Shown here: in pieces, positions 18,388 through 26,745 of the stretch
Numbering within the stretch: position 1 is the stretch's first letter
Layout of the letters: every line of letters begins with the position of its first letter
From: Hymenobacter sp. J193
GTDB taxonomy: Bacteria > Bacteroidota > Bacteroidia > Cytophagales > Hymenobacteraceae
Assembly (NCBI RefSeq): GCF_024700075.1
Contig: NZ_JAJONE010000001.1
Coordinates: 496,001-560,000 of the forward strand
DNA: 64,000 bases
Direction of reading: 5' to 3'
Translations under genes and position numbers: made by a program
Notes under the pieces: model-generated
The model's input: only the letters and a program-made list of their open reading frames with translations
Told to the model about the DNA's origin: nothing
Databases searched by the model: none

Positions 18388-18747
18388 ATGATTACTGAAG
18401 AAAGTGTATCTATGAGCCTCATGGGCGGCTTGCTGTTGCTATATGGTCTGTACCTATGGCGCAAACGGCAATGGCTTTTGCGCAATGGGCAGCTCACGAT
18501 GGGTACTGTCGTTGACCACGATGAGGGTCTCATTATCAGGTTTTACACCACCGATCAGCAACCCGTTACGGCGAAACCACCAGCCAGTCCATCACGCCGA
18601 TACCACCAAAATGGTGAGTGGATCAGTCTGTACTACAATCCTGATAATCCGCAGGAAATTGCCCTGATTACCCCTGAGCACAAAGTGCTGCACGCCTTAT
18701 TCCTGAGTATAGGCTTGCTGTTGCTACTATTTGGTGTGTTTTCATAG
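18388..18747 (+). CDS. Small membrane protein, DUF3592-like
   Basis: The 119-residue protein has an N-terminal membrane helix (about 10-25), a short extramembrane domain with TMGTVVDHDEGLIIRFYT and WISLYYNPDNPQEIAL, and a C-terminal helix (ALFLSIGLLLLLFGVFS). The YNPDNP motif and G-T-V-V strand are typical of DUF3592. It starts 22 bases after the giant ATPase stop, so it is likely the last gene of the stress operon. It belongs to the same loose family as the proteins at 13.0 and 26.2 kb. Confidence 0.72.
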   Translation: MITEESVSMSLMGGLLLLYGLYLWRKRQWLLRNGQLTMGTVVDHDEGLIIRFYTTDQQPVTAKPPASPSRRYHQNGEWISLYYNPDNPQEIALITPEHKVLHALFLSIGLLLLLFGVFS

Positions 18748-18796
18748 TAGCTGGTAACGACTACCTAACTAGACAACTTTCCTAGCTCCCTTCCTC

Positions 18797-19333
18797 ATGG
18801 GCAAGCAATACCCCACCATCAGCGCCGACACTCAGGCCTTTATCGAGCGGCAGCACATGTTCTTCGTGGGCACGGCCGCCGCAGATGGGCGCGTCAATAT
18901 CTCGCCCAAGGGCCAGGACACGTTGCGCGTGCTCGACCCCAACCGCGTGGCCTGGCTCAACCTGACCGGCAGCGGCAACGAAACCGCCGCCCACTTGCTG
19001 GAGCTAAACCGCATTACGCTGATGTGGTGCGCCTTCGAGGGCAAGCCCAACATTCTGCGCCTCTACGGCACGGCCACTATATACCACCCGCGCGACCCGG
19101 AGTGGGCCGACCTGCTGCTCCTGTTTCCGCCCTTGCCCGGCGCCCGGCAGATTCTGGTGGTGGAGGTGGATTTGGTGCAGACCTCCTGCGGCATGGCCGT
19201 GCCCTTCCTGGATTTCCGGGCCGAGCGTGACGAGCTGAATCACAACATGGAAAAGCGCGGTACCGAGCAGGTAGAGCAGTACTGGCACGACCGCAACACC
19301 CGCAGCATCGACGGCAAGCCCACTGGCATTTGA
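18797..19333 (+). CDS. Pyridoxamine 5'-phosphate oxidase-fold flavoprotein
   Basis: The 178-residue protein opens with the split-barrel motif AFIERQHMFFVGTAAADGRVNISPKGQD, which in PNPOx-like proteins lines the FMN site, and continues with VAWLNLTGSGNETAAHLLE and ITLMWCAFEGKPNILRLYGTA. This subgroup is usually annotated only as pyridoxamine 5'-phosphate oxidase family, and many members are FMN or F420 oxidoreductases of unknown substrate rather than true PdxH. It begins 49 bases after the preceding gene but has no clear functional tie to it. Confidence 0.87.
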   Translation: MGKQYPTISADTQAFIERQHMFFVGTAAADGRVNISPKGQDTLRVLDPNRVAWLNLTGSGNETAAHLLELNRITLMWCAFEGKPNILRLYGTATIYHPRDPEWADLLLLFPPLPGARQILVVEVDLVQTSCGMAVPFLDFRAERDELNHNMEKRGTEQVEQYWHDRNTRSIDGKPTGI

Positions 19334-19478
19334 GCCGGGCTACGGGGTGCATGCGTGAGACGCTGTTTTTCTGCCCGCGCTGGAAAAAACCTGGAGGAGG
19401 AGTTAAGCGGCACTCAGGAGGCTATTGCCGGTATATTGCGACCGTGCTACTACCCCCTGTTAACCTGCAGCCTATCGT

Positions 19479-20105
19479 ATGACTAGTCTGACCCGCTTGT
19501 TTTCTGATTCTACCCATCTCACTAAGCTGCAGCCCCTGCTCGTCACCGAGCTGTTTCTCCCAACCGGAAAGCTGCTGGCCTGTGACCCGGTGGCTTACTC
19601 CGATCCACAGCCCTTCCGCCAACCCTTTCTGCCCGGCTGCTACCCGGTGTACATCCACCTGCTGCCCGCGGATCAATGCATTGCCTACGCCGAGCTGCGC
19701 CTGCGCGAAGGGACCGTCAGCCGCTGGGAGCTGGCCGTGACAGCGCGGCAGGACCCTGCTTCGCTTGCGCCTGGTGAAATCTTCGGCTACCCAGTATCGG
19801 CGGGCCTGGGCTGCTTCATGGACCACTCCACCCTGGCCCTGGTCAACCGGCACGACGCTGACCTGCAAGCCGAGTTAGGCGACGCGTATGTCAGCTACTA
19901 CGACGATTACGTGGATGACTTGCTTTACCCGGCGGCCGGAAGCCAGCCATACTGTACGTTGCAGCCCTACCCCAGCCAGGAAAACAACGTGGCCGTGTTT
20001 CAGTCGGGCTACGGCGACGGGTTCTACGCCACTTACTTTGGCCTCAATGCCCATGATCAGCCCGTGAAGTTCGTCACGGAGTTTATCGACGCCAACGCCA
20101 ACTAA
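19479..20105 (+). CDS. DUF4241 domain protein
   Basis: The 208-residue soluble protein matches the DUF4241 pattern: an N-terminal GKLLACDPVAY block, a PVYIHLLPADQCIAYAELRL core, a GCFMD segment and a C-terminal VAVFQSGYGDGFYATYFGLN block. The role is unknown; the family often appears near toxin or immunity genes, though none are seen here. The TAA stop at 20103-20105 doubles as the left target duplication of a MITE-like element, so the insertion landed exactly at the stop codon without changing the protein. Confidence 0.85.
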   Translation: MTSLTRLFSDSTHLTKLQPLLVTELFLPTGKLLACDPVAYSDPQPFRQPFLPGCYPVYIHLLPADQCIAYAELRLREGTVSRWELAVTARQDPASLAPGEIFGYPVSAGLGCFMDHSTLALVNRHDADLQAELGDAYVSYYDDYVDDLLYPAAGSQPYCTLQPYPSQENNVAVFQSGYGDGFYATYFGLNAHDQPVKFVTEFIDANAN

Positions 20106-20261
20106 GAGCACGTTTGAATTTTGTTAAAAAGGCCTCTAGAACGTCATGCTGAGCGGAGTCGAAGCATCTCTACCGCTTTGTTAGAGTTACTATCTCAACG
20201 AAGCGGTAGAGATGCTTCGACAGGCTCAGCATGACCACAGCTAAAAAACCCAAACACGTTT
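20106..20261. mobile_element. MITE-like element, degenerate copy
   Basis: The 156-bp element is flanked by TAA at 20103-20105 and 20262-20264. Its outer ends (GAGCACGTTTG and the complement AAACGTGTTTG) match poorly and correspond to the cleaner ends of the copy at 26.6 kb. The core is a long inverted repeat with arms containing GTCATGCTGAGC and GAAGCATCTCTACCGCTT. It has no coding capacity and would need a transposase in trans. The ends and 3-bp TNA-type duplication suggest IS5-group mobilisation, which is inference. Confidence 0.75.
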
Positions 20262-20343
20262 TAAGCCCCTTGTGCTACCCAGAAACTCGCCGCTGCTTCA
20301 CCACCCTTCTACTGCGACCGTACACGAACCTCCATTGACTTCG

Positions 20344-22575
20344 ATGACACTACCAATGAATTACGGCTGGCTTGGGGTGATTGGAATCTGTGTGCTGCTG
20401 CTGGCGGCGGGTAGCTGGCTGTTCCGGGCCAGCCGGGCGCCCGAACCGGTCCGGCACCCGACCCGCACCCAACCGGCGGGGCCTCCGCCTGAGTTGGTAG
20501 TCAGCACCCTGGCGGGGCGCCCGCTGCCGCCGAATTACGCCGACGGGCAAGGCACCGCGGCCCGGTTCTACCAGGTAGGCTCCCTGGCCGCCGATGCCCA
20601 GGGCAACCTCTACCTCATCGACGGGCCGGCCATCCGCAAAATCACGCCTGCGGGCCGGGTCACCACCCTGGCCGGGGAGCCGCCGGCCCCGCAGAAGCAG
20701 GCCGACGGTTACGTAATACACCTAGCTACCTCTACCGACCTCACCAATGGACGGGGCGTGGCAGCCCGGTTTACGTTTCCTCAGGCCATAGCCGTAGCGG
20801 CGGATGGCACGGTTTACGTGGCCGAGAACCATGCCATCCGCCGCATCAGCCCGCAGGGCGACGTGACCACGCTGGCCGGCAAGTCGGGCTTCGACTACGA
20901 CGCGGAAGGTCACCGCGACGGACCTGCTGCCCAGGCCCGGTTCCGGCGCCCGATGGGCCTGGTGCTTGACGCGGCGGGCAACCTCTACGTAGCCGATACC
21001 CAAAACAGCGTCATCCGCCGCATTACCCCGGCCGGCATCGTTAGCACCCTGGCCGGGGAGCCGGGTGAGTACGGCGCGGTGGACGGTGCGGGCCGGATTG
21101 CCCGCTTCGCCCACCCCCAGGCCCTGTCCCTGGCACCCGATGGGGCTTTGCTGGTCGCCGACGTGGTCAATGGCTGCATCCGGCGGGTGAGCATGCGCGG
21201 GGAAGTAACCACCTGGGCCGGCACCATGACCAACACCCGGCGCGGCACCTGGCCCGGGGCCAAGCTGCGCCTGGACGGCATTCAAGGCATGGTAGTCGAT
21301 AAGCAAGGCACTATTTACCTCACCTCCCACGACTCGCGGCACACCGTGCGCCGCATCCTGCCCGACCACACCGAGCCCGTCAGCCCCTGGGCCGGGGTGA
21401 AGGACGCCCGCGCCTATGCCGACAGCCCCAACCCCGCCCAGGCCCGCTTCAACTATCCTGATGCTCTGGCCCTGGGCCCGGATGGCACCCTGTACGTGGC
21501 CGACGTGCAAAACAAAGTACTGCGCGCCATTACCCCTGCTGGCCAGGTGACTACGCTGGCCGGGGAGCCGCCCCGCACTTCCCTGGATGGCCCGGCCGTC
21601 ATGGCTTCGTTCAGCCAGCCCCGGGGCTTGGCTCTGGAGCCCGATGGTAACCTGCTGGTGGCGGACTTCGGCAACGGCCTGGTGCGCCGCGTAAGTCCCC
21701 AGGGCGAGGTACGCACCATTGCCGGCCGCTTTCCGCACCCCGAGGAGCGTAGCCAGGCTCCCGAGGAAATCTTCAACCCCGCCGGGGTGGTGGCCGGGCC
21801 CGTGGGCAGCATATTCATAGCCGACGAAGGCCGCCACACCATCTACCGCCTCAGCGCCGAGGGCAAGGTGCAGGTCTGGGCCGGGCAGCCGGGCATCGTG
21901 GCCGGCAACCACGACGACGGCTTGTTCTGGAGTGCCCGCTTCAACAAGCCCGGCACCCTTGCGGCCGCCCCCGACGGCACGCTCTACGTCACCGACGGTG
22001 AGACAATGGCCGTGCGCCGGATTTCGCCCAAGGGCAAAGTCAGCACCCTGCTAAAAGGCGACACCCACTTCGTTAGTCCTTTCAGCAACGAAGGCCACTA
22101 CTTCTACCCCAGCGCCGTGGCCGTGGGGCCCGATGGGGCCGTGTACGTGCTCCAGGGCCGCCTGCTACGCTACGCCCCCGGCAGCAGCCGCTCCGAGTGG
22201 CTGGCCGGCGACTACGAGCCGGGCTACGCCGATGGTGCCGGCCGCCAGGCCCGCTTCCATTACCCCACCGGCCTGGCCGTGGATGTTCACGGCAACGTGT
22301 TTATTGCCGACCGTGGCAACCACCTTATCCGCCGCGTCAGCCCCCAGGGCGAGGTAACTACCGTGGCCGGGCAAACGGGCCGCCACCGTATGGAGCCCCC
22401 ACTCACCAAGTACGCCGAGCACTTTTACGGCCCCGACGACAGCGGCGGCATGGAAGGTCAGGCCCTGGGCGACTACCGCGACGGTCCCGCCGCCCAGGCC
22501 CGCTTCAACCACCCCGCCGCCGTAGCCGTGGCCCCGGACGGCACCCTCTACGTGGCCGACCAGGATAACAACTGA
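20344..22575 (+). CDS. NHL-repeat beta-propeller membrane-anchored protein
   Basis: The 743-residue protein has an N-terminal membrane anchor or uncleaved signal (residues 5-25, GWLGVIGICVLLLAAGSWLF), then about ten NHL-type repeats of the form VAxDxxGxLYVADxxNxxIRRISPxGxVTTLAG. NHL propellers bind ligands or proteins outside the cytoplasm. The open frame starts at a GTG at 20272, but the ATG at 20344 fits the anchor better. The frame ends with a TGA exactly where the last repeat should read NNRIRVISPA; the same frame continues as IRVISPATPKLP to a second TGA at 22612-22614. The stop looks like a CGA to TGA change that trims 13 residues. Confidence 0.85.
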   Translation: MTLPMNYGWLGVIGICVLLLAAGSWLFRASRAPEPVRHPTRTQPAGPPPELVVSTLAGRPLPPNYADGQGTAARFYQVGSLAADAQGNLYLIDGPAIRKITPAGRVTTLAGEPPAPQKQADGYVIHLATSTDLTNGRGVAARFTFPQAIAVAADGTVYVAENHAIRRISPQGDVTTLAGKSGFDYDAEGHRDGPAAQARFRRPMGLVLDAAGNLYVADTQNSVIRRITPAGIVSTLAGEPGEYGAVDGAGRIARFAHPQALSLAPDGALLVADVVNGCIRRVSMRGEVTTWAGTMTNTRRGTWPGAKLRLDGIQGMVVDKQGTIYLTSHDSRHTVRRILPDHTEPVSPWAGVKDARAYADSPNPAQARFNYPDALALGPDGTLYVADVQNKVLRAITPAGQVTTLAGEPPRTSLDGPAVMASFSQPRGLALEPDGNLLVADFGNGLVRRVSPQGEVRTIAGRFPHPEERSQAPEEIFNPAGVVAGPVGSIFIADEGRHTIYRLSAEGKVQVWAGQPGIVAGNHDDGLFWSARFNKPGTLAAAPDGTLYVTDGETMAVRRISPKGKVSTLLKGDTHFVSPFSNEGHYFYPSAVAVGPDGAVYVLQGRLLRYAPGSSRSEWLAGDYEPGYADGAGRQARFHYPTGLAVDVHGNVFIADRGNHLIRRVSPQGEVTTVAGQTGRHRMEPPLTKYAEHFYGPDDSGGMEGQALGDYRDGPAAQARFNHPAAVAVAPDGTLYVADQDNN

Positions 22576-22689
22576 ATCCGCGTTATTAGCCCTGCTACGC
22601 CGAAGCTTCCGTGAGTACCCCGTGAAAAGCTTGAAAGACGTTGGACTTCATCAGACGCTCGGTCTGCTAGCGGTACCAGCCTGGCTAAG

Positions 22690-22907
22690 GCATTCGATGT
22701 GCGTGCCATTGTCAACGTTCGTGGCCACCCAAACAGGCTAGTAGTTAGGAAGGTAACCGCCGCCCCTGACCATTTCGGCTGGATGGCTGGCTTCGTGGGG
22801 CTCTACCCAGCGGCCTCCAGGCCCTTACGCAGCAGCGTTTGGGCTGGCCGCCCAGCCACAGCACCCTCCTGGCAGAGCTGGAGCAGGGGCACTACTTCGA
22901 AAAGTAA
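22690..22907 (+). pseudogene. Remnant of an NAD(P)-dependent SDR/epimerase-like oxidoreductase (C-terminus)
   Basis: One frame reads FDVRAIVNV...KVTAAPDHFGWMAGFVGLYPAAS and, after a frame change near 22810-22835, another reads TQQRLGWPPSHSTLLAELEQGHYFEK before a TAA at 22905-22907. Together these resemble the C-terminal end of extended SDR oxidoreductases (HFGW...ASS...LGWQPTxPxLLxDLxxGHYF). The upstream part is missing or unrecognisable. The remaining 22576-23214 sequence shows no other gene. Confidence 0.55.
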
Positions 22908-23214
22908 ACAGACTCTGGCTTGAGCTTAGGCAGCAACTGCCCCAGGCGTGGATAGACTGAAATGCGCCTTCTTAGCTCTCCCCTCTCCTTCCTCTAGCTG
23001 CGTCCGCGCTTCTTATGAGACGCCTTTGTTGGGCTGCCCCATAGCGTGCAGCTCACATGGCTCTTTCCGATCCTGTTTATCATTGATTTTCAGGCATTTT
23101 GAGGCCCGTAGATACGCTTCCGTAAGCTGAAGCATACCGCAAAAACTTTTCGGCCTTGGCTGACCTTCGCCGCCGGAGCTCGTATTTCCTGCCTGTACTA
23201 ACCTTTTCTAAGCT

Positions 23215-24093
23215 ATGCAGACGGAACAAAACGAGCCTCGGCCCACCAACAGCGAAATCAACCCCAAGCCCATGGGGTACCCTACCAGCGAGGAAGCCAT
23301 GAAGGAGCAGCCCGACTGGGATATGTCGAGCTACCAGCCCTCGGGCAAGCTCCAGGGCAAAGTGGCCCTCATCACGGGCGGCGACTCAGGCATTGGGCGG
23401 GCCGTAGCGCTGGCCTTCGCCATGGAAGGCGCCGATGTAGCCATCATCTACCACACCAATGCCGAAGATGCCGCCGTGGTAGGACAGGCCGTAGAAGCCC
23501 AGGGGCGCCGGTTCCTGGCTATTCAGGCCGATGTGAGCTCCGCTACCGAGTGCCGCGAAGCCGTACGCCGCACCCATACGGAACTGGGCGGCTTCAACAT
23601 TCTCGTCAACAACGCCGCCTACCAGATGGGCTACGAGAAATTCGAGAGCATCCCCGAGGAAAACGTGCACCGCACCTTCGACACCAACATCAAGGGCTAC
23701 ATCTTTATGGCGCAGGCGGCCATTCCGCTTATGCACGAAGGCGACTCTATCATTAATACCGGCAGCATTGCCGGGCTGGTGGGCAATCCGCACCTCATCG
23801 ATTATGCCTCTACCAAAGGCGCCATTCACACCTTCACGAAAAGCCTGGCCGCCTACCTCGGTGAAAAGAAAATTCGGGTGAATGCGGTGCTGCCCGGCCC
23901 GATCTGGACGCCCCTCATTCCCGGCACCATGATCAAAGAGGACCTGAAAAAGTTTGGCGACTCCACGATGCTGGGCCGCCCCGGCCAGCCTGAGGAATTG
24001 GCCCCCGCATACGTGTTCTTTGCCTCCCAGGATGGCAGCTACGCCACCGGCAGCCTGCTGGAAGTAACCGGCGGCATGCCTAAGGGCAGCTAG
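23215..24093 (+). CDS. SDR-family oxidoreductase (general-stress-protein-39 type)
   Basis: The 292-residue classical-type short-chain dehydrogenase has a characteristic 45-residue N-terminal extension. Motifs are TGGDSGIG (54-61, cofactor site), NNAA (132-135) and a catalytic Ser184-Tyr197-Lys201 triad in YASTK. The C-terminus SGGxP-like TGGMPKGS closes the fold. This extended-N-terminus subgroup includes Bacillus YdaD/YhdF-like general stress proteins with uncertain substrates. A GC-rich hairpin terminator follows the stop. The gene stands alone. Confidence 0.92.
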   Translation: MQTEQNEPRPTNSEINPKPMGYPTSEEAMKEQPDWDMSSYQPSGKLQGKVALITGGDSGIGRAVALAFAMEGADVAIIYHTNAEDAAVVGQAVEAQGRRFLAIQADVSSATECREAVRRTHTELGGFNILVNNAAYQMGYEKFESIPEENVHRTFDTNIKGYIFMAQAAIPLMHEGDSIINTGSIAGLVGNPHLIDYASTKGAIHTFTKSLAAYLGEKKIRVNAVLPGPIWTPLIPGTMIKEDLKKFGDSTMLGRPGQPEELAPAYVFFASQDGSYATGSLLEVTGGMPKGS

Positions 24094-24110
24094 GGACCAG
24101 CTAATTCATG

Positions 24111-24153
24111 AACCCGCGCCCCGGCCAAACCCGTGCCGGCTGGGGCGCGGGTT
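24111..24153 (+). terminator. Hairpin terminator after the SDR gene
   Basis: A 16-bp stem (24111-24126 with 24138-24153, one mismatch) closes an 11-base loop 17 bases after the SDR stop. The downstream sequence is only weakly T-rich. Confidence 0.6.
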
Positions 24154-24244
24154 GTATTGTAACCGGTGTGGTACAATGGACCTTGATGCGGCCAGGTGCC
24201 GGGAACCTGCTTTCTTTGGAGTCCAGCATCTGCCCTTTTCTGCT

Positions 24245-25264
24245 ATGACCACCCGCCGAAAGTTCCTGACTTTTTCCGCTGCTTCCCTGGCTATGGCCGC
24301 CGGTCGCCCGGCTGAAGCGCTTAGTCTGCCCCCGCGGGCCGTAGCGGGCAAGCCGCTGGTAATATCCACCTGGGATGCCGGGCTGAACGCCAACCAGGGC
24401 GCGTGGAAAGTGCTAAGCAAGGGCGGCCGGGCCCTGGACGCGGTAGAAGCGGGCGTGATGGTGACGGAAGCCGAGCAAAGCTGCTGCGTGGGCCTGGGCG
24501 GCAACCCCGACCGGGACGGTATTGTGACGCTCGACGCCTGCATCATGGATGACCAGTTCAATTGCGGCAGCGTAGCCGCCCTGGAGCGCATCAAGCATCC
24601 CATTCAGGTGGCCCGCCGCGTGATGGAGCGCACTCCCCACGTGATGCTGGTGGGCGAAGGGGCCCAGCAGTTTGCCGTGGCCCAAGGCTTCCCGCTGGAG
24701 CCCCAGAAACTAAGCCCCGATGCCGAGCTGGCTTACCGGGAGTGGCTCAAAACCAGCCAGTACAAGCCCGTCGTCAACATCGAAAACTCGGGCAGCAAGA
24801 AACCGGTGGGACCGGTGGGCGGGGCCAACAACCACGACACTATTGCCATGCTGGCTCAGGATGCGCGTGGCAACCTAAGCGGCAGCTGCACCACCAGCGG
24901 CATGGGCTTCAAGATGCGCGGCCGCCTCGGCGACTCTCCTCTCATCGGCGCGGGCCTGTTTGTGGATAATGCGGTGGGCGCCGCTGCGGCTACCGGGCAG
25001 GGAGAAGACGTGATTCGCATTGCCGGGGCCCACACCGTGGTAGAGCTTATGCGCCAGGGCCTTTCGCCGAAAGCTGCCTGCAAAGCCGCCGTGGAGCGCA
25101 TTGCCCGTATCAAAGGCGCCAAGGCCCGCGACATTCAGGTGGCTTTCATTGCAGTGAACATTCAGGGCCAGCACGGCGCGTTTGCCTTGCAGCAGGGTTT
25201 CAGCTACGCCGTGTGTGATGCCAGCAACCAGCAGCTTATTCAAAGCGAGTATCTGTTGAAATGA
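24245..25264 (+). CDS. Tat-exported N4-glycosylasparaginase (Ntn-hydrolase)
   Basis: The enzyme cleaves the GlcNAc-Asn bond of N-glycopeptides. The 339-residue precursor begins MTTRRKFLTFSAASLAMAAG, a twin-arginine signal, so it acts in the periplasm after folding. The autocleavage site is visible as GGANNHDTIAML, with Thr199 becoming the N-terminal nucleophile; the following GNLSGSCTTSGMGFKMRGRLGDSPLIGAG block is the family glycine-rich substrate loop. The ATG at 24245 is chosen over an upstream frame that lacks a signal. It overlaps cutC by four bases (ATGA). Length is normal for the family. Confidence 0.92.
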   Translation: MTTRRKFLTFSAASLAMAAGRPAEALSLPPRAVAGKPLVISTWDAGLNANQGAWKVLSKGGRALDAVEAGVMVTEAEQSCCVGLGGNPDRDGIVTLDACIMDDQFNCGSVAALERIKHPIQVARRVMERTPHVMLVGEGAQQFAVAQGFPLEPQKLSPDAELAYREWLKTSQYKPVVNIENSGSKKPVGPVGGANNHDTIAMLAQDARGNLSGSCTTSGMGFKMRGRLGDSPLIGAGLFVDNAVGAAAATGQGEDVIRIAGAHTVVELMRQGLSPKAACKAAVERIARIKGAKARDIQVAFIAVNIQGQHGAFALQQGFSYAVCDASNQQLIQSEYLLK

Positions 25265-25980
25265 AGACGCATGTGCTGGAAATCTGCGCGGGCTCGGTGC
25301 AGTCGGCGGTAGCGGCGCAGGCGGGTGGGGCGCACCGCATAGAGCTATGCCAAAACCTGGCGCAGGGCGGCACCACACCCTCCTACGGCCTCATACGGCG
25401 GGTGCGGGAGCTGGTCGATATTCCGGTGTTTGTGCTGATTCGGCCGCGGCCGGGCAACTTCTGCTACTCCCCCGATGAGCTGGCCATTATGGCCGCAGAC
25501 ATTGCGCAGTGTCGGCAGCTAGGCTGCGACGGGGTGGTGCTGGGCGTGCTCGATGCCGCCGGTCGCGTCGACCAGACCCGGTGCCGGGAGTTGCTGGAGG
25601 TGGCCGGGCCGCTGCCCGTTACCTTTCACCGCGCTTTTGATGCCTGCCCCGATCAGGCCCAGGCGCTGGAAGACGTAGTATCCCTGGGCTGCCAGCGCAT
25701 CCTCACTTCCGGCGGCCAGGCTACGGCCGAGGCGGGCCAGGCGCAGCTGGCGGCCCTGGTAGCCCAGGCGGCCGGGCGAATCACGGTAATGCCCGGCGCA
25801 GGCATCCGGCCGGACAACATCCGGGCGCTGGCAGCCCGCACCGGCGCCACCGAGTTTCACGCCAGCGCCACCGGGCCGGCAGCTCTTTCGCACGGCCCAA
25901 CGCCCACGCCTTTCGACGTTTCTTTGCCCGAAACCGATGCCGCCATTGTGGCGCAACTCTTAGCTCAACTTGACCGCTAG
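25261..25980 (+). CDS. cutC: CutC-family protein
   Basis: The 239-residue TIM-barrel protein carries the CutC blocks LEICAGSVQSAVAAQAGGAHRIELC, GGTTPSYGLI, VFVLIRPRPGNFCYS, VLGVLD, VTFHRAFD and RILTSGG. CutC was linked to copper tolerance in E. coli, but that role is disputed and the barrel may be an enzyme. In Bacteroidota it is often encoded with glycan-degrading enzymes, and here it is translationally coupled to the glycosylasparaginase, which favours a role in glycan or amino-sugar catabolism. Confidence 0.94.
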   Translation: MKTHVLEICAGSVQSAVAAQAGGAHRIELCQNLAQGGTTPSYGLIRRVRELVDIPVFVLIRPRPGNFCYSPDELAIMAADIAQCRQLGCDGVVLGVLDAAGRVDQTRCRELLEVAGPLPVTFHRAFDACPDQAQALEDVVSLGCQRILTSGGQATAEAGQAQLAALVAQAAGRITVMPGAGIRPDNIRALAARTGATEFHASATGPAALSHGPTPTPFDVSLPETDAAIVAQLLAQLDR

Positions 25981-26174
25981 CGTGTAGTGCCTTAATGCCC
26001 TTCCCAGCTCCTTTCGTCACTTCAGCGCTAGCCAGTAGTTACAGGTGCGGATTGTTAATGTATTTAGCTGTTTTATTTGGAATGCAGGAAAATGGAAGCC
26101 GCCTAACAATCCAGAGCCTCGTGGCTGAAGCAGTTGAAACAGCTTGATTGCTTTAACTGTAAGCAACTAACTCT

Positions 26175-26630
26175 ATGAAGCCTTTACACCTCATTGACGC
26201 TATTGGATTGGTCTTTTTCCTTTCAATCTTTATTGCTGGAAACTATTTCGTTTTTGCGCGTTACCGCAAAAGAATATGGTTTCAACAGCATGGGGTGCTT
26301 ACAAAGGGAACAATTATTTGCCTAGAGAAGGATGAGAGAGATAGTGATTCTGTTTCTCTGGTACCAGTAGTTCAATATGTTGATGCCAACAACGAATTGC
26401 TAACCGTGCGTTATGATATCGGGGCTTATCCTTCGCCTTTCCACGTAGGACAACCTATCCATATACTATATAATCCTAACGATTCCCGGAGCTTTATTAT
26501 CGGCAAAGAATCCTTTGGCTTGCTCGACTGGCTGGCTTGGTTAGGGTATGTGCTATTCGTCTCTTGTGTCCTGTATATGGTCTTCCTGAGTAAGAGCGTG
26601 TTTGGGAATTTGAAAAGAACGTCATGCTGA
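26175..26630 (+). CDS. DUF3592-like membrane protein with tail supplied by a mobile element
   Basis: The 151-residue protein has an N-terminal helix (about 8-28), a domain with TKGTIICLEKD...VPVVQYVDANNELLTVRYD and the DUF3592 motif PIHILYNPNDSRSFII, and a C-terminal helix (LAWLGYVLFVSCVLYMVFLS). The last 12 residues (KSVFGNLKRTSC) are encoded by a MITE inserted at 26594. Removing the element and one TAA copy restores an end reading LSKMFV with a stop at 26759-26761. The gene is clearly more AT-rich than its neighbours, which suggests separate origin. Confidence 0.78.
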   Translation: MKPLHLIDAIGLVFFLSIFIAGNYFVFARYRKRIWFQQHGVLTKGTIICLEKDERDSDSVSLVPVVQYVDANNELLTVRYDIGAYPSPFHVGQPIHILYNPNDSRSFIIGKESFGLLDWLAWLGYVLFVSCVLYMVFLSKSVFGNLKRTSC

Positions 26631-26745
26631 GCCTGCCGAAGCATCTCTACCGCTTCGTTTGGGGCTTTTTCAACGAAGCGGTAGAGATGCTTCGGCAGGC
26701 TCAGCATGACAGAAACGACGTTTTCATAAATTCCCAAACACGCTC
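26594..26745. mobile_element. MITE-like element, well preserved
   Basis: The 152-bp element has perfect 18-bp terminal inverted repeats (26594-26611 and 26728-26745, ends GAGCGTGTTTGGGAATTT) and a direct TAA duplication at 26591-26593 and 26746-26748. Inside is a second, perfect 39-bp inverted repeat (26621-26659 with 26672-26710). It carries no gene. End sequence and duplication length suggest mobilisation by an IS5-group transposase, which is inferred. Confidence 0.88.
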
